From assembly GCA_049514435.1 (NCBI GenBank), contig JBEKVB010000016.1:1-64000 (forward strand): DNA of 64,000 nt. The letters are read 5' to 3'. The position numbers were made by a program, and so were the translations under genes. This DNA comes from UBA4810 sp002479215. GTDB lineage: Bacteria; Desulfobacterota; Syntrophia; Syntrophales; Smithellaceae. Below the pieces are notes generated by a model. It saw only the letters and a program-made list of their open reading frames with translations. It was not told the origin of the DNA and did no database searches. This document shows positions 52,969 through 62,787 of the stretch, piece by piece. The first letter of the stretch is position 1; each line of letters starts with the position of its first letter.

Positions 52969-54039
52969 CTAACCGAACCGCAGGAACCGGAGGGCTTCGC
53001 TTATGAGACTCCTTCGGTAGACGAAATTGCCCGGGCTGCAGTGGATGTCACAGTTCTTGATCATCCGCCTGATCTCCCAAGCCTTCGCGGAATCCCAAGC
53101 ATCGCGGGGCGTTACCTCCCGGACGTTGCCGAGGGGTGCCATCTTGAAGCAGGTATGGATGAACCCGTCACAAGTGATGCTCAGGTTAGTGATACCTACC
53201 ATGCACCTATCGTGCATCAGCAGGTAGGGCTGCTCGAAGTACTTCTTCATCCCTTCGAGCTGCTCGGGCGGGTTCAGGATCTTCGCACCACTGTGCTTGA
53301 GCTCGATCAGCTGATCGAGCACCCGGTTTATTGACGTGAGGTCATCGAACCAGAGGTCGGTCTTCTTGTACCACTCGGGGTCGCTGTCGATCGTTGGGCC
53401 GAGGGGGTTGAAAATGATCCCGTCGAGCCCCTTGCGCTCCACTAGGTGCACGAGATCGACGAGTTCGTGCATGTTCTTGCGGCTGATGACCGTCGCGAAG
53501 GAGATCGACATACCACTGCCCCGGCCCGCCTCGAGTAGGGCGTCGACAGCCGCCATCGTCCTAGCGTACAGACCGGGGATGCCCCGTACCTCATCGTGCG
53601 TCTCGGGCCTGATCCCGTCGACGGAGATGTGGATGTAACCGAGCCCTGAGTTGACGATCTTCCGAGCCAGGGGGCGGTCGATCATCGTGCCGTTGGTGAC
53701 CACGCCGGTTAGGACCCCCTGCTGGGTCGCGAAGTCGATGATGTCGGTGATGTCCCTGCGCATGAAGATCTCGCCACCCGCAAGTTGGATCCGACATGGC
53801 CCAATCCAACTGCTAAGGTCGGTGATGACCTTCTTCCACTCCTCGGTGGTTAGCTCCTCTTTTTTCGGCATCCGCCAGATCGCGCACTGCTGGCACTTGA
53901 TGTTGCACCGCAGGGTGACGCAGAAGATGATCCTGGTCGGTTTCGCCAGCCCGCGGTCGTGGCGGTAGGACCATCCCTGCAGGCTGCGGTTGACCAGTTG
54001 GTTGAAGGCCCATTCTAAGGTTTTGTTTCGTTTATGCAT
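52969..54039 (-). CDS. Radical SAM/SPASM protein
   Basis: 356 residues on the strand opposite its neighbours. CX3CX2C is C45-NIK-C49-QQ-C52; LAGGEIFMRRDI is the SAM-binding GGE motif; the C-terminal part has Cys in HDRCMVGITNLSITCDGFIHTC, LGNVREVTPRDAWDS and IKNCDIHCSPGNF, a SPASM-like cluster site. It resembles the 46636-47712 protein in general layout. GC-rich, between two AT-rich acyltransferase genes, implying separate acquisition. Product unknown. Confidence 0.87.
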   Translation of the reverse strand: MHKRNKTLEWAFNQLVNRSLQGWSYRHDRGLAKPTRIIFCVTLRCNIKCQQCAIWRMPKKEELTTEEWKKVITDLSSWIGPCRIQLAGGEIFMRRDITDIIDFATQQGVLTGVVTNGTMIDRPLARKIVNSGLGYIHISVDGIRPETHDEVRGIPGLYARTMAAVDALLEAGRGSGMSISFATVISRKNMHELVDLVHLVERKGLDGIIFNPLGPTIDSDPEWYKKTDLWFDDLTSINRVLDQLIELKHSGAKILNPPEQLEGMKKYFEQPYLLMHDRCMVGITNLSITCDGFIHTCFKMAPLGNVREVTPRDAWDSAKAWEIRRMIKNCDIHCSPGNFVYRRSLISEALRFLRFG

Positions 54040-54178
54040 ATGCTCCAGCTCTCTGTTATTGACTGGCCAGCGTCGGGCCGACCGTTGAACTGACGATCTG
54101 ATTGCGCTCTAGCACCCGGAACACTGATTGACAAGAACTTTCTTTTCTGGGAAAGGAATATAAGGAAACCACCGTTGT

Positions 54179-54277
54179 ATGTCAATGAAAACTTTCAACA
54201 AAATGTGGGAATGGGCGCAGGTGATCGCGGATGGGATGTATCGCGGCGTCAATCATTTTGCAGATATAGAATTATGA
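54179..54277 (+). CDS. Small ORF (32 residues) coupled to the second acyltransferase
   Basis: MSMKTFNKMWEWAQVIADGM then YRGVNHFADIEL; its TGA overlaps the ATG of the acyltransferase (ATGA at 54274-54277), a translational-coupling arrangement. AAGGA lies 12 bases upstream. No family recognised. It could be a real small protein or the start of a gene whose remainder was replaced. Confidence 0.4.
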   Translation: MSMKTFNKMWEWAQVIADGMYRGVNHFADIEL

Positions 54278-55233
54278 AAATATCTCATTTATTGACTAGA
54301 CTGGTCGACGCTGGCTTGTGGGTTTTTGGGGAAATTTCTTATCTTTTTTTTCGATTGATAGGATGGCGAAAAATATCGTTAATGGGACGGTTCTTGGGGC
54401 GTGTAATCTACCATATTAACGCAACGAACAAAGAATCTTTGGCTAAAGAAATATCTGGAATTCTTAAAGATGAAAAAAACAAAGAAGAAATCATGAAAGC
54501 CACCAAGAAATGTTTTGAAAATCATTATGCCCGCATAATTGAAACTCTTTTCTTTGGAAGGCTTTCAAAAGAAATACTTGCTGAAATGATAGAAGTTAGA
54601 GGAATTGAAAACATTAACAAAGCGCTATCTTATGGTAATGGAGTTATCCTTTTGCTCGCTCACTTCGGCTCCTTTCTTCTTCCACTCCCCTATTTGGGAT
54701 ATGAGGGATATAAAGTGAATCAGCTTACAGGAAAACAAAGGCATAAATCTCTTATAGATGAAAGACTATGGGTATGGAGAAAGCGTGATGCTGACAGTCT
54801 CCCTGTAAAATACATACAGGCAGAAAGATTCTTACGGCCTATGCTTCAGGCTCTGAAGAACAACGAAATATTATCTATTGCATTTGATGGAAGAGATGGT
54901 TCAAACTGGACACCTGTAAATTTTCTCGGCCGTAAGGCTATGTTCTCATCAGGTCCCTTTAGGTTGGCAAGAAAAACGGGGGCGTCCATCATTCCGACTT
55001 TTGTTGTTCGTAATAGTGATGATACACATTTACTTATTTTTGAAAAACCTTTTGATTTGCCACAAACCGCCTTTTTCGATTTGAAAAAAACCGCTGCATA
55101 TGATATAGGTCGATATGCTGAATTCTTCTCTGACTATGTGAAAAGATATCCTTGTCATTTTGGGATGACATTACTCAAACATCGTTTCCAGGCCTCAGAG
55201 GATTATCCACAGCTATTTGTTGATGAAGGATGA
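54274..55233 (+). CDS. LpxL-superfamily acyltransferase, variant active site (2 of 3)
   Basis: 319 residues from ATG 54274, chosen because it aligns with the starts of the other two copies and is coupled to a small ORF; a TTG at 54175 would add 33 unlike residues. Membrane helix near residues 8-30, then VILLLAHFGSFLLPLPYLGY, ERFLRPMLQALKNNEILSIA, FLGRKAMFSSGPFRLARKTGASIIPTFV. HX4(D/E) is H130-FGSF-L135, so the acid is replaced by Leu. AT-rich. The frameshifted radical SAM gene follows after 105 bp. Confidence 0.85.
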   Translation: MKISHLLTRLVDAGLWVFGEISYLFFRLIGWRKISLMGRFLGRVIYHINATNKESLAKEISGILKDEKNKEEIMKATKKCFENHYARIIETLFFGRLSKEILAEMIEVRGIENINKALSYGNGVILLLAHFGSFLLPLPYLGYEGYKVNQLTGKQRHKSLIDERLWVWRKRDADSLPVKYIQAERFLRPMLQALKNNEILSIAFDGRDGSNWTPVNFLGRKAMFSSGPFRLARKTGASIIPTFVVRNSDDTHLLIFEKPFDLPQTAFFDLKKTAAYDIGRYAEFFSDYVKRYPCHFGMTLLKHRFQASEDYPQLFVDEG

Positions 55234-55338
55234 AGGAATCCCACCCAAATTATGGAAAAAACAACAAACCTCTCCTTTAGGAAACTAGGGGCAAAATCGG
55301 GGTAGTATCCCCTTAAGCATATTGATAGGAAAATATTT

Positions 55339-56845
55339 ATGAAAATTACTTTTATATCACTGGGACTGTCTACCGATGCGATTGGCCTTCGAATTCTTTC
55401 TTCGTTGCTTAAGCAAAACGGTTATCAATCACAGCTTTTATTTCTACCTATGTTAGAAGATCTTAAACGTAGGGCAACACACACCAAGTATCACTATAGT
55501 GAAAATGTCCTGAATCAGATAATCGATCTTTGCAAAGATTCTAGCCTTATCGGCATATCTTTGATGACGCATCATCAGTCAGTTGCCGTTGAACTTACTC
55601 AACGCATTAAAAGCTCTATTTCGACACCGATTATCTGGGGGGGGTATTCATCCGACCGTATGTCCTGAGGAATGTCTTGAAACAGCTGATTTAGTGTGCG
55701 TTGGCGAAGCTGAAACCTCCATGATTGAATTGGTTCGGTGCATGCAAAATGGTCATGATATATCGACTATTCCAGGTATATGGCTTAAAAAAAATGGCCG
55801 AGTTATCAATAATGGTGCAGGAGATCTGGCAAGCGATTTAGACAGCCTACCTTTCCCAGATTACAGTTTTGATGACCACCATCTGTTAATGCAAGACAAG
55901 ATTATACCAATGACATCAGAAAACTGGCGCCAGCATCTCTTAAAATTCTTTCCCCCTCTCAATCATAACCGATCTAATAATCCGGCATACCAGGTACTTT
56001 CGTCTCGGGGATGCCCGTTTAATTGCACTTTTTGTGGCGAATACCCTCTAACCGAGTATATATATGGTCGGCGCTATTTCAGAAAGAGAAGCATCAGAAA
56101 CTTGATAGAAGAATTAATCTGGGTTAAAAATGCATTTCCTTTTATTGGTGAAATATGCTTTTGCGATGACACCTTTGCAAGTCGGAGTATTTCAGATTTA
56201 CAGGAATTCACGAAGCAATACAAAGAAAAAATTAAACTTCCTTTCTATATACTCGTATCTCCCGTCAACGTAACCAAGAAGAATTTTGACTTGCTTGTTG
56301 ATGCGGGACTAACTAATGTCGGTATGGGAATCCAGTCAGGCAGTAAACGAATAATTGAACTCTATGATCGGCAACATGTCGGAAATGTTGATCAATCATT
56401 AACAGCAGCCAAAATTATTAATAGTTATAAAGATCGTCTTTTCCCCTATTACGATTTTATCATTGAAAATCCTTATGAAACTAATGAAGATCTCTTGGAC
56501 ACTGTCCGTTTACTAGTTAAGCTACCACGTCCTTATGATACTAGGGTCTATGCATTGAGTTTTTTCCCTGGAACTAAGCTTCAAAAAAAGGCTTCTGCTG
56601 ATGGCATATTTTACACTGATATGTATGATAAGACTTTTGGCCAGAGATATCAAGGTGGATATCTTAATTTCCTGCTTGATATGAATAAATATCGTATTCC
56701 CCCAAAAGTGCTGGAAGTTTTAATATCCCGTCCCTTTCTCTATTTTTTTAATAGGCCTTCTGCTGGTCGATTTTTTCTTGTTTTTCATCGGTTTTTGAAG
56801 CTGGTTGCCATGAAACTTCACTTTCACGAAAGGGGATTATCATGA
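55339..56845 (+). pseudogene. B12-binding-type radical SAM gene, frameshifted at a G8 tract
   Basis: The first 100 codons (MKITFISLGLSTDAIGLRIL ... STPIIWGG) and the frame from about 55645 (IHPTVCPEECLETADLVCVG onward) form one protein of about 500 residues. The join TPIIWGGIHPT needs seven G; the sequence has eight (55637-55644), shifting the frame to an early stop at 55668. The paralogue at 59385 reads TPIIWGGVHPT in frame. Downstream are CPFNCTFC (CX3CX2C) and the usual C-terminal region. N-terminal Rossmann-like B12-binding domain without the DxHxxG His motif. Could be a sequencing error, a phase-variable gene or a pseudogene. Confidence 0.85.
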
Positions 56846-56846
56846 T

Positions 56847-58370
56847 TTGCTCACATCAGATTTCTTCGAATCAAATCTTAGTTCTATAGGGCAAAGAGTG
56901 AGAAAATGTAAGCGGAAGGAATCTTGTAAGAAGATACTCATCTTAGGCGGCGGCTTCAGCGGCCTGCGCTTGGCGTTTTTGCTGAACCGGAAAGGTTACA
57001 AGGTTGAAATTGTTGAGCGGGGGGACCGGCTAGGGGGCATGGTCCAGACCTTTTCCCACACCTGGAACAGCAGGGAATTCCTCTTCGACTATGGTCCCCA
57101 CCTGTTTTTCGACGATTATCTCCCTGACTACAGAGAACTGCTCGGCGACGACCTCATTCACATCCGCGACCGGTTTGCGATGGTGACCCGGGGGGGCATG
57201 CTTTCCTACCCCCTTAGGCCAATAGAGATGTTCACGCGTATGAACCCTCTACGTAGCGCGGGTTACCTGCTTGATTTTGCACTCTGGCGTCTGAAGGGGC
57301 GCCGTACCGCTGCTGGGCAGTCCAATCTCAAAACCGTCATGATCGAGCGGTTTGGCCCGAAGCTTTTCGAGGATTTCTACGCCCCGTACATCGAAAAGTG
57401 CTGCGGACTGCCGTCGGAGCGGATATCGCCCCTGTGGGCCAGGGAGCGGGAAAACGTCAGCGGTAAGAATCCTGTGGACAACATCTTCAAGAAAGTGCAA
57501 TCCTGGTTCAGCCGGAATACCCGTGAGCAGCTTGCCCGGGGTAATCACCCTTCTGCCAGGGACATTCTGGCCTGTTATCCCCGCAAAGGTGCCGGGCAGC
57601 TCTGCGATGTGATGGCCGAAACGCTCCCGCAGGAGAGCGTTCACCTCGGCGCCGAAGTCAAGGGCGTGCTGACTGAAGGTGGGCTGGTACAGGGCTTGAC
57701 CGTAGAACAGGTGGGCCAGAACCGGACGCTGCGGGCAGATCTTTACATTTCCACGATCCCCCTCCAACAGTTCGTGTGTGCACTGACGCCTGTTCCAGGA
57801 CCAGAGCTCCTCGCGGCGGTAAGCCGCCTCACATACCGCACCGTACGGCTTGTGAACCTCATCGTGGACCAGGATCGGATCTTTGACTGCCTTGAGATCT
57901 TCTCGATGATGCGTAACCACCCCTTCAAGCGGGTCTACGAACCTAAGGCGATGAGCCGTGAGCTATCGCCCCCAGGTATGAGCTCGTTATGCATGGAGGT
58001 CTGCTGCAGCGAGGGAGATGAGTTCCACACAATGCCGGCCGGGCCGCTTGTCGACCGCTGTGTCGACGCGCTCCTCGAGATGGGGTTGCTGGCGTCGCGC
58101 GATCTCGTGAAGGATTCCTTCGTCGTCGACATGCCGAACGCCTATCCGGTATACACGATGGGGTTCGAACAGGACCAACAGCGTTTGCTAGAGCACGTCT
58201 CCGGCTTCGGGAATCTGCTCACCAGCGGTCGGCAGGGACTGTTCCGATATCATGCGATGACCAATGAGGTTATGGAGATGGTGGATAGCGTTGCCCGTTT
58301 CCTCGAGGGGGACCGGAACAAACTGCTCGCTGACAATCACCGCTCTCGGTGGGGGCAGTCGTTCTATTGA
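56847..58370 (+). CDS. FAD-dependent amine oxidase / UDP-galactopyranose-mutase-like protein
   Basis: 507 residues; start uncertain (TTG 56847 or GTG 56898). The dinucleotide-binding motif KILILGGGFSGLRLAFLLNR (about 29-48), the GG doublet in ERGDRLGGMVQTF and FDYGPHLFF match the FAD superfamily of protoporphyrinogen oxidase, phytoene desaturase and UDP-galactopyranose mutase. The C-terminal part (SGRQGLFRYHAMTNEVMEMV) is the closing FAD motif. It may oxidise, isomerise or desaturate the product. GC-rich. The third acyltransferase gene begins 7 bp after it, so they are co-transcribed. Confidence 0.87.
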   Translation: MLTSDFFESNLSSIGQRVRKCKRKESCKKILILGGGFSGLRLAFLLNRKGYKVEIVERGDRLGGMVQTFSHTWNSREFLFDYGPHLFFDDYLPDYRELLGDDLIHIRDRFAMVTRGGMLSYPLRPIEMFTRMNPLRSAGYLLDFALWRLKGRRTAAGQSNLKTVMIERFGPKLFEDFYAPYIEKCCGLPSERISPLWARERENVSGKNPVDNIFKKVQSWFSRNTREQLARGNHPSARDILACYPRKGAGQLCDVMAETLPQESVHLGAEVKGVLTEGGLVQGLTVEQVGQNRTLRADLYISTIPLQQFVCALTPVPGPELLAAVSRLTYRTVRLVNLIVDQDRIFDCLEIFSMMRNHPFKRVYEPKAMSRELSPPGMSSLCMEVCCSEGDEFHTMPAGPLVDRCVDALLEMGLLASRDLVKDSFVVDMPNAYPVYTMGFEQDQQRLLEHVSGFGNLLTSGRQGLFRYHAMTNEVMEMVDSVARFLEGDRNKLLADNHRSRWGQSFY

Positions 58371-58377
58371 GGCAGCA

Positions 58378-59388
58378 ATGATCATCAAGGACAACATTCT
58401 GCGTGACATGGCTAAGCTCGTGGCCTGGTATCCACTGCGCTGGTGCGTTACCACCTCGCCGTGGCGCCTGGCGTATCTCTTCGGCGAGGCGGTAGGACTC
58501 GCAGAATCGCTGATCCTGCGTGAGCGGAATGGCCGCATCGCCGCAAACCTTTTGGCGACCTACGGCAGCCGTATGACGGAGGTAGAGGCGTACCGCATCG
58601 CGCAGCGGAACATCCAGCGTCACTATATTGAGCACATGGAGTTCTACAAGTACGCCACGCTGAACGCCGCCAACCTCTCGCAACACATCAGGTTTGAGGG
58701 CCTTAAGAACCTCGATACGGCCCTCAAGGCGGGCCGAGGGGCGATCCTTGTGCATATGCACTACGGGTGCAAGCAGTTCCCGCTCGTGGCGCTCGGCATA
58801 AGGGGTTATGATGTCAGCCAGATCGGTTACCGCGACGCGAACGCCGAGGACCACAGCTGGGTGCACAAGAACGTCCACCTGCGCATCCGCCTGCGGCTAG
58901 AGAACCAATTCAATGTTAAGCATGTCCACGTCGGCAAGTCGCTACGGCCGGCCTATGAGACGCTGAAGCGCAATGGTATCCTGATGATCACCGGTGACGG
59001 GATCGGCGGTATCAGGGGTGCCGGTGAAAACTACATCTCACTGCCCTTCCTGGGTCGGACCATGCTGTTCCCGCCGGGGCCGGCACGAATGGCGCGCACC
59101 ACCGGTGCAGTGCTACTGCCTCTGTTCTGCGTGCAGCAGCCGGACTTCACCCACCTGGCTATCATAGAGGCGCCGATCGCCTTGCAGCTAACCGACGACC
59201 GCAAAGCTGACGTGCGACACAGCACGGCGGAATACACGCGGGTCTTCGAAACCTTCATCAAGCGCCACCCCGAGCACTGGATGTTCTGGGAGGAATTCCA
59301 GGAAGGGTGTTTGATCCCGAAGGCAGAATCCTGCGAAGGATTGCCCGAGCCCCAAAATAACGACCTCGTAAAAAAGCCGCAAACATGA
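58378..59388 (+). CDS. LpxL-superfamily acyltransferase, variant active site (3 of 3)
   Basis: 336 residues from ATG 58378 with TTGAGG upstream, directly after the FAD gene; the open frame extends back into that gene without reason. Motifs: LRDMAKLVAWYPLRWCVTTS (membrane segment), AILVHMHYGCKQFPLVALG, KSLRPAYETLKRNGILMITG, FLGRTMLFPPGPARMARTTG, AVLLPLFCVQQ. HX4(D/E) reads H128-YGCK-Q133, Gln in place of the acid. GC-rich, unlike copies 1 and 2. Its stop overlaps the next radical SAM gene by four bases (ATGA), so the FAD protein, acyltransferase and radical SAM are one operon. Confidence 0.88.
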   Translation: MIIKDNILRDMAKLVAWYPLRWCVTTSPWRLAYLFGEAVGLAESLILRERNGRIAANLLATYGSRMTEVEAYRIAQRNIQRHYIEHMEFYKYATLNAANLSQHIRFEGLKNLDTALKAGRGAILVHMHYGCKQFPLVALGIRGYDVSQIGYRDANAEDHSWVHKNVHLRIRLRLENQFNVKHVHVGKSLRPAYETLKRNGILMITGDGIGGIRGAGENYISLPFLGRTMLFPPGPARMARTTGAVLLPLFCVQQPDFTHLAIIEAPIALQLTDDRKADVRHSTAEYTRVFETFIKRHPEHWMFWEEFQEGCLIPKAESCEGLPEPQNNDLVKKPQT

Positions 59389-60881
59389 AAATAACTTTAA
59401 TATCATTATATCCAGATATAACCTCTTTGGGAATTCGAGTCATTTCTGCATATCTAAAACAGCATGGCCATAAGACACAATTAATATTTCTTCCTGATCC
59501 TTATGGTGATGACATTGTATATGAAAAACAAAGATACGAAAATCATATTCTTGAAGAAGTCATTTCTTTATGTCGGCAATCAGATTTAATTGGTATCACA
59601 TTGATGACCAATTTTTTTAATGGAGCTATTCAGTTAACAAATAAATTGAAAAAGGAGTTATCTACCCCTATCATATGGGGTGGAGTGCATCCAACCATCA
59701 AGCCTGATGAGTGTTTGAAATATGCTGACATCGTGTGTATCGGTGAAGGTGAGGATGCCACGCTAGAACTTGTAAATAAAATGTCCAGAGGCGAAGATTA
59801 CTTGCATACAATAAACTTATGGTTCAATACCGGTAATAAAGTAATAAAAAATCCTCTAAGTCCTTTGCCACGCGATTTAGATATCTACCCTTTTCCCGAT
59901 TACAGTATGGATGACCATCACATAATGATCAATGACCAAATAGTACCTATTTCACACACGGTAACAGAATTATTTCTTAAAGGCGGTACGGTTTCTAAGT
60001 ATCTTGGTAAAACTGGGTATCAAACCATGACCAGCAGAGGATGCCCCCATAGCTGTGCCTATTGTATAAACCACACAATAAAAGAAATGTATGGTGGTAA
60101 GGGAAAGCTGCGTTGGAGGTCTGTAAACAATGTAATTGAAGAACTTATGTGGGTCAAACGGGAGATGTCATATGTTAATTATATATGGATTTCTGATGAT
60201 GAGTTTATGGCCCAAAAAATTGATAATCTTAGGGAATTCGCTATACAATATAAAGCAAAAATTGGATTTCCGTTTTCCTGCCTCGTCAGTCCTCTTAGTG
60301 TAACAGAAGAAAAAATGTCACTTCTTGTGGATGCTGGTCTTATATATGTTCAAATGGGGATTGAAAGCGGTAGCGTCCGAATGCAAAGGTTGTACAACCG
60401 AGAAATCATGAACAATAAAAGGATGATGAAAGCCATAATCATTATTAATAAGTTTAAGGATAAAATGTATCCTCCCAACTATGATTTTTTAGTTGATGTT
60501 CCATTTGAAACAGATGAAGATAGAATTGACAGCTTGCGTTTTATATCCAATATACCGAAGCCATTTCGTTTGCAACCGTTCACTTTGATTCTTTACCCTG
60601 GGACACTGTTATATGAAATGGCTAAAAAAAAAGTTCTTGTGATCGATGAGTACAAGGAAATTTATGAAAAGACCTATACTATGCGTAAGCCTGAGTACTT
60701 GAATCTCCTTATGACGCTTTCAAAAAAAGGTAAATTCCCCGGCCCATTACTAAAGATTCTCATCACTTCGCCTATAGTCGATATTTTAAACAGTAAGGCA
60801 CTAAAGCCATTGTTCAAATTTATCTATATTGGTATGAAAAATGTTTACAGTTTTATGAAAAATGTGAATGCTTGCTTGTGA
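59385..60881 (+). CDS. B12-binding-type radical SAM protein
   Basis: 498 residues. N-terminal cobalamin-binding-type Rossmann domain: MKITLISLYPDITSLGIRVI, LIGITLMTNF, STPIIWGGVHPTIKPDECL, ADIVCIGEGEDATLELV; the DxHxxG motif of base-off B12 binding is not seen, as in many relatives. Radical SAM core: C220-PHS-C224-AY-C227, then ISDDEFMAQKIDN and VQMGIESGSVRMQRL. HpnJ/BchE-like families use this layout. Membrane-lipid or surface-molecule modification (for example methylation or ring chemistry) is an inference. AT-rich, though coupled to the GC-rich acyltransferase gene upstream. Confidence 0.92.
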   Translation: MKITLISLYPDITSLGIRVISAYLKQHGHKTQLIFLPDPYGDDIVYEKQRYENHILEEVISLCRQSDLIGITLMTNFFNGAIQLTNKLKKELSTPIIWGGVHPTIKPDECLKYADIVCIGEGEDATLELVNKMSRGEDYLHTINLWFNTGNKVIKNPLSPLPRDLDIYPFPDYSMDDHHIMINDQIVPISHTVTELFLKGGTVSKYLGKTGYQTMTSRGCPHSCAYCINHTIKEMYGGKGKLRWRSVNNVIEELMWVKREMSYVNYIWISDDEFMAQKIDNLREFAIQYKAKIGFPFSCLVSPLSVTEEKMSLLVDAGLIYVQMGIESGSVRMQRLYNREIMNNKRMMKAIIIINKFKDKMYPPNYDFLVDVPFETDEDRIDSLRFISNIPKPFRLQPFTLILYPGTLLYEMAKKKVLVIDEYKEIYEKTYTMRKPEYLNLLMTLSKKGKFPGPLLKILITSPIVDILNSKALKPLFKFIYIGMKNVYSFMKNVNACL

Positions 60882-62152
60882 ATATCCTATTACTTACATC
60901 TTACTTGGGTGATAAGGAACCTCTGGTCTTTCCAATAGGTCTTTCTTGTATAAAATCCTCACTAATTGGCCATACTGTTAAGATTTTTGATGTGAATTTG
61001 TCCAAAAAGCCATTTGAAGAGATTAAAGAAATTATCGCAATCTTTGTGCCTGATGTTATTGGCATTTCATTACGAAACATTGATTCTACTAACAAGAAAA
61101 AAGTAACCTTTTATTATAAATATTTAAAGGATACCATAGATATAATAAAATCTTGTTCTAATGCCAATATCGTACTGGGTGGCTCAGGTTTCTCGATATT
61201 TGCTAATGAAATAATGTCTGATGAACCGAGAATAGATTTTGGCATCTTTCTTGAGGGAGAGGTTGCTTTTTCAGAGCTTCTTAAGAATATAGAAACACCA
61301 GAAAATGTTCGTTCGCTCTATTACAGAAAAAACGGTAGAATCATATTTACTGGTTCGGGTTCATTGCCAGGTTCTAAGCAATTTAATATTATGAGTACCA
61401 ATGGGATGTCTATTGAAAGATATAAAAAACACAGGGACGCTATTGGTATCGAGACAAAGCGAGGATGTTCACTCACTTGTATCTATTGCATATATCCGTT
61501 TTTGAATGGCAGATGCTATCGGCTTAAAGACCATGTATTGGTGGTTGATGAAATCGAATGTCTATTAAATAAACATAGTATAGAGCGTTTTATGTTTATT
61601 GATTCTGTTTTCAACATCCCTAAAAAACATGCTGAAGAGATTTGTCGGGAAATCATTAAACGGAAGCTGAATGTTAGGTGGTCTGCATGGTTTAACGAAA
61701 AAAACATTGATAGGGAGTTTTTGGCACTGGTAAAAGAAGCCGGATGTGATAATTTAATATTTTCGCCTGACGGATTTTCTAATGATGTTTTAGCTAAATT
61801 AGGGAAAAATATTACAACACAAGATATTTTGGAAACCTATCGTATTTTGGAAAGAGAAAATGGTTTCGAGGCCAATTACAATTTCTTTAAAAATCCACCT
61901 GGTCAAAATTTGCGCAATTTTTTTTCAATGATATTATTTATCTTACGGGCAAAATTGAAACTTAAGAAAAGAGTACACTTTGAATTTAATTCCCTCCGCA
62001 TCGAGCCCCACACAAAGCTTTATGAAATTGCACTAAAAGAAGGTATTATAAAAAAAACTGATAATCTACTTTTTCCAAAATATTATACACAACGAAAAAC
62101 CTGGTTTATTGAAAAACTTTTCAATCTCATGTTGCGGCTAAAAGGATTGTAG
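60878..62152 (+). CDS. B12-binding-type radical SAM protein (divergent paralogue)
   Basis: 424 residues from GTG 60878, overlapping the previous stop by four bases (GTGA); TTG 60872 is possible. B12-type N-terminal domain: VNILLLTSYLGDKEPLVFPI, VIGISLRNIDS, NIVLGGSGFSIFA, IFLEGEVAFSEL. Radical SAM core C197-SLT-C201-IY-C204, FMFIDSVFN, DNLIFSPDGFSND. It differs clearly from its neighbour (shorter, 'FPIGLSCIKSSL' opening) and belongs to a second subfamily. Probably acts consecutively on the same substrate. Confidence 0.9.
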   Translation: MNILLLTSYLGDKEPLVFPIGLSCIKSSLIGHTVKIFDVNLSKKPFEEIKEIIAIFVPDVIGISLRNIDSTNKKKVTFYYKYLKDTIDIIKSCSNANIVLGGSGFSIFANEIMSDEPRIDFGIFLEGEVAFSELLKNIETPENVRSLYYRKNGRIIFTGSGSLPGSKQFNIMSTNGMSIERYKKHRDAIGIETKRGCSLTCIYCIYPFLNGRCYRLKDHVLVVDEIECLLNKHSIERFMFIDSVFNIPKKHAEEICREIIKRKLNVRWSAWFNEKNIDREFLALVKEAGCDNLIFSPDGFSNDVLAKLGKNITTQDILETYRILERENGFEANYNFFKNPPGQNLRNFFSMILFILRAKLKLKKRVHFEFNSLRIEPHTKLYEIALKEGIIKKTDNLLFPKYYTQRKTWFIEKLFNLMLRLKGL

Positions 62153-62200
62153 TATCTGGATAAAAAAGATGTAAATATTTGAATTGGTAAATAAGGATTT

Positions 62201-62715
62201 ATGAACATAACTTTGATTACTCCATCATCACCGAATATCAGTGCCTTTGGTGCACGAAGTCTTTCATCTTTTTTTAAAAAACGCGCGGGCACACGGTTCA
62301 AGTCATTATGTTGAGTATTATACCAGATACATATCGAAATAGAAACGGCTTTTTATATGCCAAAAATTATGAATATTCAAATCGAATCATAAAAAAGCAA
62401 AAACAGATTCCTCTATGCACCTGGCTATATAGGACTGCCTTTATAAACTGGGATCTTGGGGTTTCTCCTTGCTGTAACTATTACACAGGTGAAAAGAACC
62501 ACGATTTTGGAAACCTGAAGGACCAAACATTTTCAGTTATTTGGAATAGTGATAAATACATTGAAGCAAGGAGAATGTTTAAAGAGGGAAATGGCAATTA
62601 TTCTAATGAAAATATTTGTCATAAATGCATTACAAAAAGAAAAATATTGAGAGGGTACTTGCAGTATCAACCTGAGCAATTTTGTGACGGGGATGAAATT
62701 TTTTTCATTTTCTAA
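62201..62715 (+). pseudogene. Decayed B12-type radical SAM gene fused to a SPASM-like tail
   Basis: ATG 62201 opens MNITLITPSSPNISAFGARSL, the same beginning as the other paralogues. At about 62282-62287 CGCGCG carries two extra bases, which shifts the frame and ends it after 37 codons. Without them it continues HTVQVIMLSIIPDTYRNRNG. The later frame (62308-62715) runs through that B12-domain start and then jumps to a SPASM-like tail (LCTWLYRTAFINWDLGVSPC, then CNYYTGEKNHDFGNLKDQTF and ENICHKCITKR) with no radical SAM core between. So both a frameshift and an internal deletion are present. Confidence 0.75.
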
Positions 62716-62787
62716 CTTTTACACCTTGTCTGCAAGCTGGTCTGGGAAGATATTAATTTTTACAAATGAGGCTAAGGAGAAGCGGCT

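Noticed and set aside
52966..53334. Plus-strand open frame over the radical SAM/SPASM gene at 52969-54039
   Set aside because: GC-rich shadow; the minus strand carries the complete CX3CX2C and SPASM motifs.
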